Assembly: GCA_003255065.1 (NCBI GenBank) | Contig: QAOA01000840.1 | Location: 365,442 to 429,441, forward strand | From: Cercis canadensis | Taxonomy: Eukaryota; Streptophyta; Magnoliopsida; Fabales; Fabaceae | Direction: 5' to 3' | Length of the DNA: 64,000 bases | In this document: piece by piece, positions 10,901 through 22,900 of the stretch | Position numbering within the stretch: position 1 is the first letter of the stretch | How the letters are laid out: each line of letters opens with the position of its first letter | Made by a program: the position numbers and the translations under genes | Notes under the pieces: model-generated | Database searches by the model: none | What the model was told of the DNA's origin: nothing | Seen by the model: the letters and a program-made list of their open reading frames with translations, nothing else

Positions 10901-13774
10901 ATGGCCATCCTCTTCTACTATCCTATCCTTTCTCTTATTTTTCTTCTCACTTTGAAGCTCCTGTTCAAGATAACAAGATTCAAAAACCTCCCACCGGGCC
11001 CACTCTCTCTTCCAATAATTGGCAACCTCCACCAACTGAAACAGCCCCTCCACCGCACCTTCCACAGCCTCACACAAAACTATGGCCAAATCTTTTCTCT
11101 CTGGTTCGGGAACCGTCTTGTGGTGGTCGCTTCATCCCCATCTGCAGTCCATGAATGCTTCTCCAAGAACGACATCATATTGGCTAACCGTCCTCGCTTT
11201 ATTACCGGCAAGTACATCGGCTACAACTACACCACTTTAGTGACATCCCCTTACGGCGACCATTGGCGCAACCTCCGCCGTATAGCCACGCTTGAAGTTT
11301 TCTCAACACACCGTCTCAACTCCTTCTCTGGTATTCGAAGCGATGAGATCAAGATTTTAATAAAAAAGCTGGCTCAGGACTCGTACAAGGAATTTGCCAA
11401 GGTGGAGCTCAAACCCAAGCTTTCAGAGATGACGTTTAACACTATAATGAGAATGGTTTCAGGAAAAAGATACTATGGTGATGATTGTGACGTGTCGGAC
11501 GTGAAAGAGGCCAAGGAGTTTAGAGAGATGATAAAAGAGTTGGTGTCCACAGGAGGCGCAAACAACCCTAGCGATTTCTTGGCTATACTTAGGTGGTTTG
11601 ATTTTGATCACTTGGAGAAGAAACTTCAAAGGATTAGTAAGAGAATTGATGCGTTCTTGCAAGGACTCATTGATGAGCATCGAAATAGGAAGGAGAGTGC
11701 AAATACAATGATAGACCATCTGCTCACTCTACAAGAATCACAGCCTGATTACTATACGGATCAAATCATCAAAGGCCTTATTCTGGTAAGTGCTTCTACT
11801 TTTTCCCTATATTATTATTGGTCAATGCTAGGCTACCTTTGCCAGTAGCACTACCCCACCCAATAGTTCAAGCGACACCCACTCAATAATTTTTATGTTA
11901 TTGTGAAAACCTCAAAAAATTAAATCTATCAATATGTGAAAGAGCACATACTTTTTTATAAAGTATAAGAATTGTTCAATATAAGAAAATTGGTCAAAAA
12001 CATATTCAAATTATAGTCAGAATCCTATTTTTTGGGCATGATTATGAATTTGCAACTTTTCTTTACTTTCTTCTGCACTGCCTCATGTTCAAGATTATGA
12101 TGGGCTCAAATGATTAAATAAGTTAAAAATGAAAAAGAGTTGGGATGAGTGATGCCATGGACTGACTTAGGTTACTATTATTGTCTTTTGCTTATCATGA
12201 AGGGGTACTTCGATACGAATCTGACCACAACAATAAAATAAAAATGATACTTGCACCACGTCTAATTATAGAGGCCTAAAGAATATGAATTAATTGTAAA
12301 TAAAAAGTTTAAGTAGAGTTATTGTGAATCTGGTTAAAATTTAAATTAGTTTAGTTAAATTCAAATATTATAATGTGAGAAATTTGTATTTGTAGGTGTG
12401 AAAAAACATAACTCTAAAAAAAATAAAAATTGATTTGGTGGCCTATGTGTTTATAACCCCATAATCTGCTTAGTTAATGCACTTCATTATATCAAATATT
12501 TCCCAATACATTAGGAATTATTCACCCATCCAATTACTCGTGTGGGATAAACTCAAATGGTTAAAACAATTTTTTTTTTCAAAAAATGGATAGGACATTT
12601 ACACATTGAGAATTAATATCATGATTCATGCATATAGATTTTAGGCTCAATTTAGATAAACAGCTTATTTAAGCATTTAATAGCTACCAATTAAGCTTTT
12701 ATGAGCTTTCACAAGGACTTTTTCCGATAAACTCTAAAAAATAACTTCATAATGTAAGCTAAAAATGACTTTTAAGAGTGTAATAAACTATTTACATAAC
12801 ATTATTCAAACATAATTTTTTCTACATATAAGCACGTATGATAGTAGATCCTATAAGCCATAAACTATCCTGCCTAAATGAGCCCTTAGTTAGAAAGTAG
12901 CTAGAGCTAGGTACTTATCTAGAAGGTGGAAATTTGTTTGAGTTGTTCGGTGGTTGAGTGATTTAAATAGCAAAAGTGTAAGTAGGAAACTTTTTATCTG
13001 GCACCAATCACAATTGATAGAGAAAAAGAGATACTCTTACGACAAACACTTCAAAATTTCTCGTTGGAGAGTACCAACTAAATCAAACATGAAGCTAATT
13101 CTATATTTGAGAAAAAGGATGATTCCTTCTTTGATATTGACTTCATTTAATTTTTACAGGTTATGCTCCTAGGTGGAACAGACACTTCAGCTCTGACTTT
13201 AGAGTGGGCAATGTCCAGTTTGTTGAATCATCCAGAGGTGTTGAAAAAGGCAAGCGATGAGTTAGACACTCACATAGGAGAAGACCGCTTAATAGACGAG
13301 CTAGATGTTTCGAAACTTCCCTACCTTCAAAGTATTATCTCTGAAACGCTTCGTTTGCATCCTGCATTTCCATTGTTGGTACCCCATTTCTCTTCAGATG
13401 ACTGCACCATTGGAGGATACAACGTCCCCAAAGACACTATTTTGTTGGTGAATGCTTGGGCCATTCATAGAGATCCTCAACTGTGGAGTGAGGCCACGAG
13501 TTTTAAACCTGAGAGGTTCGAGAAAGAAGGAGAGACAAACAAATTGATACCTTTTGGAGTGGGAAGAAGGGCGTGTCCTGGAGCAGGCTTGGCTCAGCGC
13601 ACAGTGGGCTTGACTTTGGGTTTATTGATTCAGTGTTTTGAATGGGAACGAGTGACTGAGGAAGAAATTGATATGGCAGAAGGAAAGGGTATTATCATGC
13701 CAAAAGTAATTCCATTAGAGGCCATGTGTAAAGCACGTCCAGTCATCAACAAGGTTCTTTTTGAGAGCTGTTGA
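10901..13774 (+). CDS. Cytochrome P450, CYP81 family (CYP81E-like)
   Basis: There are two exons, 10,901-11,785 and 13,160-13,774, joined by a GT-AG intron in phase 0, for 499 residues, the usual CYP81 length. An N-terminal membrane anchor (about residues 5-24) is followed by PPGP (31-34). Helix I reads GGTDTS (300-305), the K-helix ETLR is at 357-360, PERF at 412-415, and the haem loop [11 protein letters not shown] has its cysteine at 434. All key residues are present, so it should be an active ER-bound mono-oxygenase working with NADPH-P450 reductase. The closest remembered relatives are CYP81E isoflavone 2'/3'-hydroxylases, but CYP81 enzymes also act on glucosinolates, lignans and xanthones, so the substrate is not fixed by sequence. 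The start was chosen at the ATG in the context AAACCATGG. The single intron, at the family's conserved site, holds a MITE. Confidence 0.93.
12641..12892. mobile_element. MITE in the P450 intron
   Basis: The left end GGCTCAATTTAGATAAACAGC and the right end on the minus strand, GGGCTCATTTAGGCAGGATAG, are imperfect inverted repeats. The body carries the AGCTTATTTAAG and ATAAGCACGTAT words shared with both edges of the element at 3207-6693, so the two belong to one family. There is no coding content. It lies wholly in the intron and leaves both splice sites intact. Confidence 0.6.
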
Positions 13775-14783
13775 AGGATAAATGCATGTGCTGAGTGAGA
13801 GTAATGCTATGCTGTACACCAAAATATCACCTGTTTGGTGAAGGCACCGAAATGAAGTAATTAGCTAGGTTTTAGTAATTGAAGTTCTACAAGATTTTAT
13901 ATAATAAATTGCACAATTTAATATTTTGTGAACAACGTCATTTGTGCTTAATAAAAAACATAGATCAACTATGTATAAATGGGGAGGAAGAGCTTTAGCT
14001 CAGGCACTTTGTTGCTTTCTTTTTTGATCCTTTCCCTTTTCTTTCTTTCGGCCATTATGAAAAGTACTTTGAAGCCATTTGGCAAAATTAAGCATATAGT
14101 AGAAACTTTATACAACAGGACCAGCGGCAGAGGCAGGGATCAGGAACATAATATAGTAATATACCTCCTGAACCTCAACAAAGGAGGAAAAAAGGAAAGA
14201 GGAAGTTATTGCATTTGCATAAAAATATATGTTAGATAGAAAGGCATTCTTGAGCCTTCCCCTTCTCCTAACAGCTTAAACGACTGTGTTGATTTGCTTC
14301 TTGACAAGATATTTATCAGAATCTTTTCAGCCAAAAATATAAAAGAACATTCAGCTGAATATATATTCTAGTTCTTTCATTCTTTCTATCTAAGTGATAA
14401 ATTCTCAAGAAGTCTCAATTGAATAACAATATCTATATGTGATTGTTATCCTACAATTGAATTATTCTACAAGTGTATTGCTTGTAATTTTAAGGACATT
14501 TTGACCACCCTAGTGTTGATTTGGGTTATGAGTGTGCATATGGCCTCTCTTTGGTGCTATGCCCATGGTCCTTTCAAGGGAGTTTCCCTTTCAGATATGC
14601 AGAGGGTCTGGCCAAGCTTGTTGCACTATGCTTTGAGTTTTTCTACTATTTTATATCTTTTCAATTTCTGCTTACTGTTCACGAGGATATCTTAGCCTCC
14701 TTTATGTTCATACTCTTTCCTTGTCCTCGTGAATTGCTTCTTATTCCTTGACAACAGAAATGATAGATAATTAACTTATGAAC
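13775..14783. other. Spacer between the P450 and the TAF4b pseudogene
   Basis: This holds the presumed P450 3' UTR and the region where the last TAF4b exon would be expected. That exon encodes a conserved SISVKDVIAVLEREPQMS-like motif in relatives. I could not find it on the minus strand here. Short frames at 13,979-14,239 and 14,501-14,751 have no recognisable content. Confidence 0.4.
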
Positions 14784-15556
14784 CTGCCAGAAGTTGCAAG
14801 AGACGCTGAACCTTTTTTGTCCCCTTCTTGATTATCCTTCATACTTCTTCCAGATATTGATGAAGACTTGCGGCTTACACCTTTAGCTGGTTGAGAACTA
14901 GATGAAGAGTCCACCCCCACTTCATGTTTTTGCCGGGCTTGCACAGACATAAGTTGCCATTTTGACAGCATATCATCTTCCCCAACAGCAGCTCGGGCAG
15001 CAACATTTGCAGCATTTGTCCTCATCTTGTCATCCTCTTCCTTGTTTGCCTGCAGCATATCACAAAGCAAAGATAAAATTTTCCATATATTAATCTTGAT
15101 GAAAAACCTAGGAATGAAATATAGATACCTTGGTTGATTTAGTAAGACCCCCATCCTTGTCTGTCACCATCAACTCCAATATTGCTCTCGGCCTATATTT
15201 AGAGATAGTAATAGGTTTAAATGATAGGCACACAGGTTTGAGGCAAAGATATACAAAACATATGCATGCATTAAAAAAGTTCATGTCCATATTTGCATAA
15301 GAATCAACCTGGTAACTCAAAAATTGAACTAGGTGGAACTCACATCATTAACTTTCCAGAGCTTCTCAGCTTCTGCCTGTTTTTTCTCCCACTCTTCCCT
15401 TGCTTTCCTATTTATGTCATGATTTGTTGCCGAACATCTGAGGTGACAACAGTCTGATGCCCTGTCTTCTCAAAATCAACCCGCTGACAGTGAATTTACA
15501 GTTAGCAATTTTATACACTGACAAAAGACTATTCATGCAAGCAGCTAGAGGAAACA

Positions 15557-15818
15557 TGTTAGCCCAAAAGAACTAGAGGGTAGTGGGCCTGAATTAGATA
15601 AACCTTCTAGGACTGAGGTAGGTCCAAACCAGCAGAAGAAGTTGAGAGTGTATGAAAGGAGGAAAAGGGGTGTACCGGATGTGGGGGGAAGTTAGTTGGG
15701 TGAGTTCACGTGTGTGAGCATGAGGAGTTTGTTATTTAGGGAAGGGCTGAGTTAGAGGGGGGTATTCAGTTATATTCATATTGTTTGAGGAATTGAGAGA
15801 TTACTCTCTTTGGAGGTN
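15557..15818 (+). repeat. 5' LTR of the Gypsy element (visible part)
   Basis: Direct repeat of 19,579-19,840 with three mismatches. Its remainder is hidden in the N run that follows. Confidence 0.9.
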
Positions 15819-16166
15819 NNNNNNNNNNNNNNNNNNNNNNNNNNNNNNNNNNNNNNNNNNNNNNNNNNNNNNNNNNNNNNNNNNNNNNNNNNNNNNNNNN
15901 NNNNNNNNNNNNNNNNNNNNNNNNNNNNNNNNNNNNNNNNNNNNNNNNNNNNNNNNNNNNNNNNNNNNNNNNNNNNNNNNNNNNNNNNNNNNNNNNNNNN
16001 NNNNNNNNNNNNNNNNNNNNNNNNNNNNNNNNNNNNNNNNNNNNNNNNNNNNNNNNNNNNNNNNNNNNNNNNNNNNNNNNNNNNNNNNNNNNNNNNNNNN
16101 NNNNNNNNNNNNNNNNNNNNNNNNNNNNNNNNNNNNNNNNNNNNNNNNNNNNNNNNNNNNNNNNNN
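15819..16166. other. Assembly gap of 348 N
   Basis: The gap swallows the end of the 5' LTR, the primer-binding site and all of gag. A Gypsy gag region is normally about 1 kb or more, so the written gap length is probably shorter than the real missing sequence. Confidence 0.8.
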
Positions 16167-19100
16167 TTTTCTCGCCCCAGAACGATGAAGATGACCGGAG
16201 AAATTGCAGGAAAACCAGTCTTGATAATGGTTGATTCAGGTGCTAGCCATAATTTTCTGTCTTTCGAATTAGCAAAAAAAGTTAACCTGTTGATTACTGA
16301 TACACCTGAAGTCCGAATTAGACTGGGAAATGAGCATTATCAATCAGCTAAAGGGGTGTGTAAAAAGCTGAGTTTGGTGGTACAAGGTGTTAACATGATT
16401 GCAGATTATCAAGTGTTTCCTTTAGGAGGACTTGATGTCATTCTCGGTATGACTTGGCTAGAGACTTTGGGAGACATGAAGGTGAATTGGAGAAACTTAC
16501 TGATGTCTTTTAATTATGAGGGGAAGCGAGTTACCTTAAAAGGGGATGCCAATTTAGGTAGGACTCAGCTATCACAAAGAGCCCTACTTAAGGAACTTGA
16601 GTTGGGTGATGAAGGGATGATGATGTTGCTGGTGTCTCAAGGTGAGCAGGAAACTAGGAGGATAAGAGGACTGATTGGTACTAGAACTATACAAGCAGGC
16701 AATCAAAGGCCCTTGACTGCAGAACAGAAGGAACAAATGAACCAGCTGTTGGGGATGTTTGAGGGGGTTTTCTATGAGCCACAAGGTCTACCACCACCTA
16801 GGGAAACTGATCATGTCATTCCCATTGAACTGGGAATTAAACCTGTAAATGTACGACCTTATAGATATGCTTATGTGCAGAAAAATGAGATTGAAAAATT
16901 AGTGGAGGAGATGTTGAAGGCTGGCATTATCAAAACAAGCAACAGTCCCTACTCAAGTCCAGTTTTATTGGTGAAGAAAAATGATGGAAGTTGGAGGTTT
17001 TGTGTGGATTATAGGGCCTTGAACAAGGTCACTATTCCAGACAAGTACCCCATTCCAGTCATAGAAGAATTACTTGATGAGTTGTGTGGAGCGTGTTACT
17101 TCTCCAAATTGGATTTACGCTTAGGGTACCATCAAATCAGAGTTCGGGAGGAGGATGTGCAGAAGACAGCTTTCCGGACTCACCACGGCCATTATGAATT
17201 CTTGGTAATGCCGTTTGGTTTCAGCAATGCGCCAGCAACATTCCAAGCCACTATGAACGCTGCTTTCAAGTCATTCCTCTGCAGATGCGTCTTGGTTTTC
17301 TTTGACGACATTCTAGTGTATAGCAGAAATTGGCAGGACCATTTGACACATTTAAGAGCTGTGCTAGAGGTCCTACAGCAGCAGCAATTTTTTGCCAATT
17401 AGAAGAAGTGCAGCTTTAGGGAACAGTCCATTGGATACCTGGGCCATGTAATCTCAGCCTATGGTGTTTCTATGGATCAAGAAAAAATCAGGGGGGTGCT
17501 AAACTGACCTACTCCCACAACAATCAAGGCAATAAGGGGATTTTTGGGCTTGACGGGTTACTACAGAAAATTTATTCGAGACTATGGCAAAATCGCAAGA
17601 CCCTTGACCGATCTTCTCAAGAAGGGAAATTTTCAGTGGAATGAAGCAGCAGCTGAAGCATTTACACAGCTGCAACAAAGATTAACCACAGCCCCAGTTC
17701 TGGCCCTACCGGATTTTGATAAAGGTTTTGTTGTGAAGTGTGACGCTTCCGGGAGAGGGATAGGAGCTATATTAATGCAAGAAGGAAAGCCAGTGGCCTA
17801 TTTTAGTAAAGGGCTATCAGATTAAACCCTTACCAAATCGGTTTACAAGAAGGAATTAATGGCACTAGTCTTATCAATTCAGCATTGGAGGCCTTACTTA
17901 ATGGGCAGGAGGTTCCAAGTTTTTACTGACCAGAAAAGCCTCAAATTCCTTCTAGAGCAAAGGATTACTACACCCAACCAGCAAGATTGGCTTGCTAAAT
18001 TACTAGGATATTCTTTTGACATAAGATACAAACCGGAAAGGAGAATAGGGCAGCTGATGCGCTGTCCTGCAAGGAAGACGATGGAAGTGAAGGAGAACTC
18101 GTGGTTCTATCACAGCCAATGTGGCTGGAAGCAGACCAAATAAAGGATGAGGTGTTAGCAGATACAGAGATGAGGAAAATAGTGGAGGGAATTCGGGAAG
18201 ATCCCACTATGAGACCTGGTTACTCCTTGGTGGATGGGAGGCTCTTTTATAAGGGCAGGTTGGTCCTTTCTGCTAAATCCAAGTGGCTGACACAGTTGTT
18301 GACAGAATTTCATTCTTCTCCGGTGGGAGGACATGCGGGAGTGTAGAAAACTTACCGTCGTTTAGCCACTTACTTGTTCTGGCCAGGGATGATGCAATCA
18401 GTAGTTGAGTTTGTAGCTGGTTGTGAAGTCTGTCAACGACAAAAATACCTCGCTATGTCTCCGGATGGGCTGCTACAGCCGCTACCTATACCAAGAGCGA
18501 TTTTGGCAGATATGAGTATGGACTTTATTACGGGTTTACCAAGGTCACAAGGGTATGATGCTATATTAGTAGTTGTGGACAAATTAACCAAGTATGGACA
18601 TTTTATAGCATTAAAACATCCTTTTACAGCTCAATCAGTAGCATAAATTTTTGCTAAGGAAATTGTGAGGTTACATGGGATTCTGAGCTCCATTGTAAGT
18701 GATAGGGACCCTACATTTACTAGTCGTTTTTGGACTAAGTTATTCAAGCAACAGGGGACTGTTTTGAAGATGAGCTCCGCCTACCACCGGGAAACGGATG
18801 GTCAAACCGAAGTGCTGAACAGAACCTTTGAAACTTACCTACGCTGTTTTTCTTATGAGCAGCCAAAACAGTGGGTAAAGTGGTTGCATTGGGCGGAGTT
18901 TAGCTACAATACATCAGTTCATAGTGCAGCAGGAAAGGCTCCTTTTGAACTGGTGTATGGGTGTAAACCACCCACAGTAATGAGGTTTCTGCCCAGGGAA
19001 TGTTTGGTGGAATCAGTGGCGAATGAGCTACTGGACAGAGATGAAATTCTAAAGCAACTACGGTTGCAATTGGAAAGGGCTCAGCACCGTATGTGCAAGG

Positions 19101-19578
19101 CAGCAAACAAGGGCAGGAGGGCAGTGGACTATGAGGTAGGAGACTGGGTCTACCTCAAGCTGAGATCACAACGCCAAACATCAGTGGCCAGGAGAGTGTG
19201 CACCAAGCTGGCTGCCCATTACTATGGACCATTTAAAATCCTATCAAAAATTGGCAAGGTAGCTTATAAACTTCAGCTTCCGGATTCAGCTAGGATACAT
19301 CCTGTGTTCCATGTCTCCTTGCTGAAGAAGGCTGTTGGAAATCAACTAGTGCATTCCACAATTCTAGCCAACCTTCACTTTGAGGCTGCTGCTGTTACAC
19401 CGGAGGAAGCCTTACAATTCCGAACGATTACCAGAAATAAGAAGCAGATTCCACAAGTCCGCATCAAATGGTTGGGACAGCCGGCTGAAGATGCTACGTG
19501 GGAAGACATTCTGCTCATTAGAGGCCAATTTCCTGAATTTAGCCTTGAGGACAAGACTGTTAATTCAGGGGGGAGTAT

Positions 19579-19963
19579 TGTTAGCCCAAAAGAACTAGAA
19601 GGTAGTGGGCCTGAATTAGATAAACCTTCTAGGACTGAGGTAGGTCCAAACCAGCAGAAGAAGTTGAGAGTGTATGAAAGGAGGAAAAGGGGTGTACCGG
19701 ATGTGGGGGGAAGTTAGTTGGGTGAGTTCACGTGTGTGAGCATGAGGAGTTTGTTATTTAGGGAAGGGCTGAGTTAGAGGGGGGTATTCAGTTATTTTCA
19801 TATTGTTTGAGGAATTGAGAGATTACTCTCTTTAGAGGTCTAGGGGCTGTAGAACACTACCCTGCAGTGGCAGTGGTGTCTAGTGTTATACATTACCTGA
19901 AGCCTAGTCTATTTATTCTATATTCTGTGCTTATTGTGCTGTCTGAGTAGTTCTTACGTAACA
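19579..19963 (+). repeat. 3' LTR of the Gypsy element
   Basis: This 385-bp LTR starts TGTTAG and ends CGTAACA. The target duplication AAACA follows it directly. Its edge is only 11 bp from the GT of a TAF4b exon end (exon 19,975-20,031; intron begins 19,974 on the minus strand). Confidence 0.9.
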
Positions 19964-22900
19964 AAACAACTGACCTGTTTTGATAGTATAATTAGATTAC
20001 TTATCAGTCCATGCATTCTTTCCTCCACACACTGCACATTGACTTTCAGTCATAAAATTACATGTAAACCTACCGCAATGAAAAGTGAAAAATTGCTTGC
20101 ATCTCACCAGTGATAAGCATCCCTCGACCTCATTGCTTATACCCTTCAAACCACACTTGCCCACTGCCACAGTGAAGAAAAAAATAAAAATAAATAGAAA
20201 AAACTAAGTTTTGTTGATCGAGCATATATCCAGATAAGAACAAAGTATGCACTGAATTGAAACATATGGACAGAGATATGGCTTAAATAGGGCACTGACT
20301 AATCTCAACCAATTTTTTCTGCAATGAAGCTTTCTCCAAAAGCAGTCTTTCGTCTTTTTCTTGCACAGCTCTTTGAGATGCCTCTGAAACTCGATTGTCC
20401 TCCTTGGCTCCTGAAAATAACTGTTCTTCCTCCTCCTGTTACACAGAAAATTACAGAAAGGACTTGAGCATTTTATAATATAAGATTATGCATTCCATAC
20501 TATTTAGCTATCTGGCCTTGTTCAGTGTGGCAGACTACCATACCCTAAGATCAACTCCACTAACAGCCGTGACATCATTAAGTTGTTCAATGCTTGGTTC
20601 CAGAGAACCCCCAGATACTTTTTGTTTCTTACTGTAGGATAACACACAGATTATGAAAACAATAGATCAAAATGAGTTAGAAATTGAAAACAAAACAATC
20701 TCATGATGAAGCATGCAGCATGCAGCATACTAAGACATCACCTTGGATGAGGTGGCGAGAAACCCAGTGCTTCAAGCGGTTTCTTCTGTCCAAGAGAAGG
20801 CTTTTTGGGTGGTGCTCTTGCATTAGTTCCAGACATGTTTGATGCCATTTGAGAGTTTAACTGATCAGATACAGAAAAGGTGAAGGATATTAGGCTTCTA
20901 TTTGTATAAAGAAATCATTATAAACATGGAGCTCATTGCACAGAAATAAGTGTCTGTAACTAAGAAAGAAAATCTGAAATTCATATTCCCCAATAGCAGG
21001 ATGTTGTATAAAGTGAAACCCCAAGGACATATGAAACACAATTTTTTATTTTTTTTTTAAATGAAACATATGAAAGAAAAAATAAATGAGAAGAAAATTA
21101 TATGCTTGTTATTCTTCATTGCAAACTGCAATACATCTTTGATGCCAAAGCTACCTCATTAACTGGCAGCAGGAGAAAACATCCCTCATGCATTACAACA
21201 TTACAATAATATAGGGGCAGATAACATGGACAAGTTTGAAAATTTCTAACTTAAAAGAGAGAATTTATAGACGTCATCATTAACAACAGAGAACCCGCTC
21301 GAACGGATGGAGAAACCAAAAGGCTGCACATACATGAAGGCACAATATTTACATGGAGAAGATACATTTAATTTGCATTGTATTTGGACTAGCTACAAGT
21401 TATAAGAAAGTACTATCACATTGCAGCCAAAACAAAAAGGGGGGGAAAACAAAAAACTGAGTACTACGTTCTCAAAATTAAATTTGGAAAAGTTTTACAG
21501 GCTTAGAAAGATAGTAATAACATATAAAGAATCCAACCAAAATGATGCCCATGGGATTACCTGGACACTTGGATCCAGTTGAGCCATTACGGAAGGGGAA
21601 GCAGAATTAGGTGGCAGCAAGCTGGAAGATGTTGTAGGCAGTACGCTTGTAGATACTGAAAGAGCTCTTGAAAATTCAACCTTTAAAGTTCCTCGATTTC
21701 CATTTCCCTCTTCAATCTGTGCAGCATTAACCGAAGGCAACCCATGCAATTTAGACAAATGATACCTCTGTTGCTGCTCAGTAGACAGGTCAATCAGTTC
21801 CTTTTTGACATAGGAAATTGATGACAATGAGCCTGAGTTTTGTTCTTTAATCGTCCATGGTTTCCAAGCATTTGAAGTTTGTTGTGATGCTGTATTGTTA
21901 CTGACAGAAGACACAGATCTACCCTGCTGTCTCTCTGGATCATTGATAGAATTCTGCCGCTCAAGTTTTGGCATACCAGACATGTTCATGCCCTGTGTTG
22001 CGGTGCCTAAGTGAGACCAATGCTTTGATGTGGAATTTGCTTCATTTGTGAATCTTGATGTTGTGGTTTGAGAGATGAAGTGGAATTACTGGTTATCCTA
22101 GATTAAGCGTTATAATTAACATAAGTACTTCCATATGCTGATGGAAAATCCAGATGCTGTTGCTGCTTCTTACAAAGCCCCTGTATGTGAATTCTGGATC
22201 TTTCTGTTTCTTGATTGACAGTGCTGGAACTGGAAGGCAATTGACTTGGTTGCACTCCCTGAGATTCTATTTTGACATTTTCCTGAGATTTTGACATAGT
22301 CGGATAGGTTGACTCTTTCTTTACTTGTACATCTAGAGAAGGATTATGAGATTGGTTTGCAGGAGTTTTCATACTTCTCTGATGCAGTTGTGCTAATGCA
22401 TGGGGATCATTAAACTGCATTGCCCTTGAACTAACAGTTGGCATCCTTATAGGGTGCTGCCCAGCAGGTCCTTGGTTAGGTCTGGCCTACAACATTAAAA
22501 AAGGATGATTCTTAGCATGACTTTGACATCTATATATAATTGGGCTAGAAAAACTCATGCATAAGCATAACACTACACAAACCATGCACTTCTACCTACC
22601 TGCTGTGATTGCACTTTAGTTAACGCAAATCTAAGCATCTGGTCCTGTACAATACTTTTCATGAGCCATACAAAATTATCTTTGAAAATTTAATCTTTCT
22701 ACAGTAAATAAGGTCAAAATTGGAAAACCAGATAATTAGTATCATGTCAAACCCATTCAGAAGTTTGTAGCCTATCACCATCACCATTAAAATTTAGACA
22801 GAAAAAAAATAGGGCTTGTTTGTGAGATTAGCTTGAGAAACCTGCCTTCAATTTAGTAAATAAAGTTTGAAGCTGCATGGCTCTGTCTTTGGCAAGTTGG

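Larger units (their letters stand above)
15557..19963 (+). mobile_element. Ty3/Gypsy chromovirus LTR retrotransposon (broken fossil)
   Basis: Both LTRs begin TGTTAGCCC. The 5' LTR starts at 15,557 and runs into an N-gap; the 3' LTR is 19,579-19,963 (385 bp, ending AACA). A perfect 5-bp target duplication AAACA lies at 15,552-15,556 and 19,964-19,968. A purine-rich tract precedes the 3' LTR. Parts seen in order: aspartic protease (VDSGASHNF, about 16.2 kb), reverse transcriptase (about 16.85-17.4), RNase H (about 17.55-18.1), integrase zinc-binding and core (about 18.3-19.0), and a C-terminal chromodomain-like end (about 19.4-19.56). The chromodomain marks a chromovirus; a Reina-type lineage is only a guess. 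The coding region carries a few breaks, so it is inactive. The comparable LTR bases (262) differ at three sites, about 1%. At plant LTR clock rates near 1.3e-8 per site per year this suggests less than one million years. Confidence 0.92.

Noticed and set aside
10901-13774. P450 as part of a biosynthetic gene cluster
   Set aside because: The neighbours are a dead TFIID gene and transposon fossils; no other specialised-metabolism gene is in the window.
13979-14751. Missing last TAF4b exon or a small gene in the spacer
   Set aside because: No frame on either strand shows the expected VKDVIAVLEREPQ-like text, and no other protein family is recognised.
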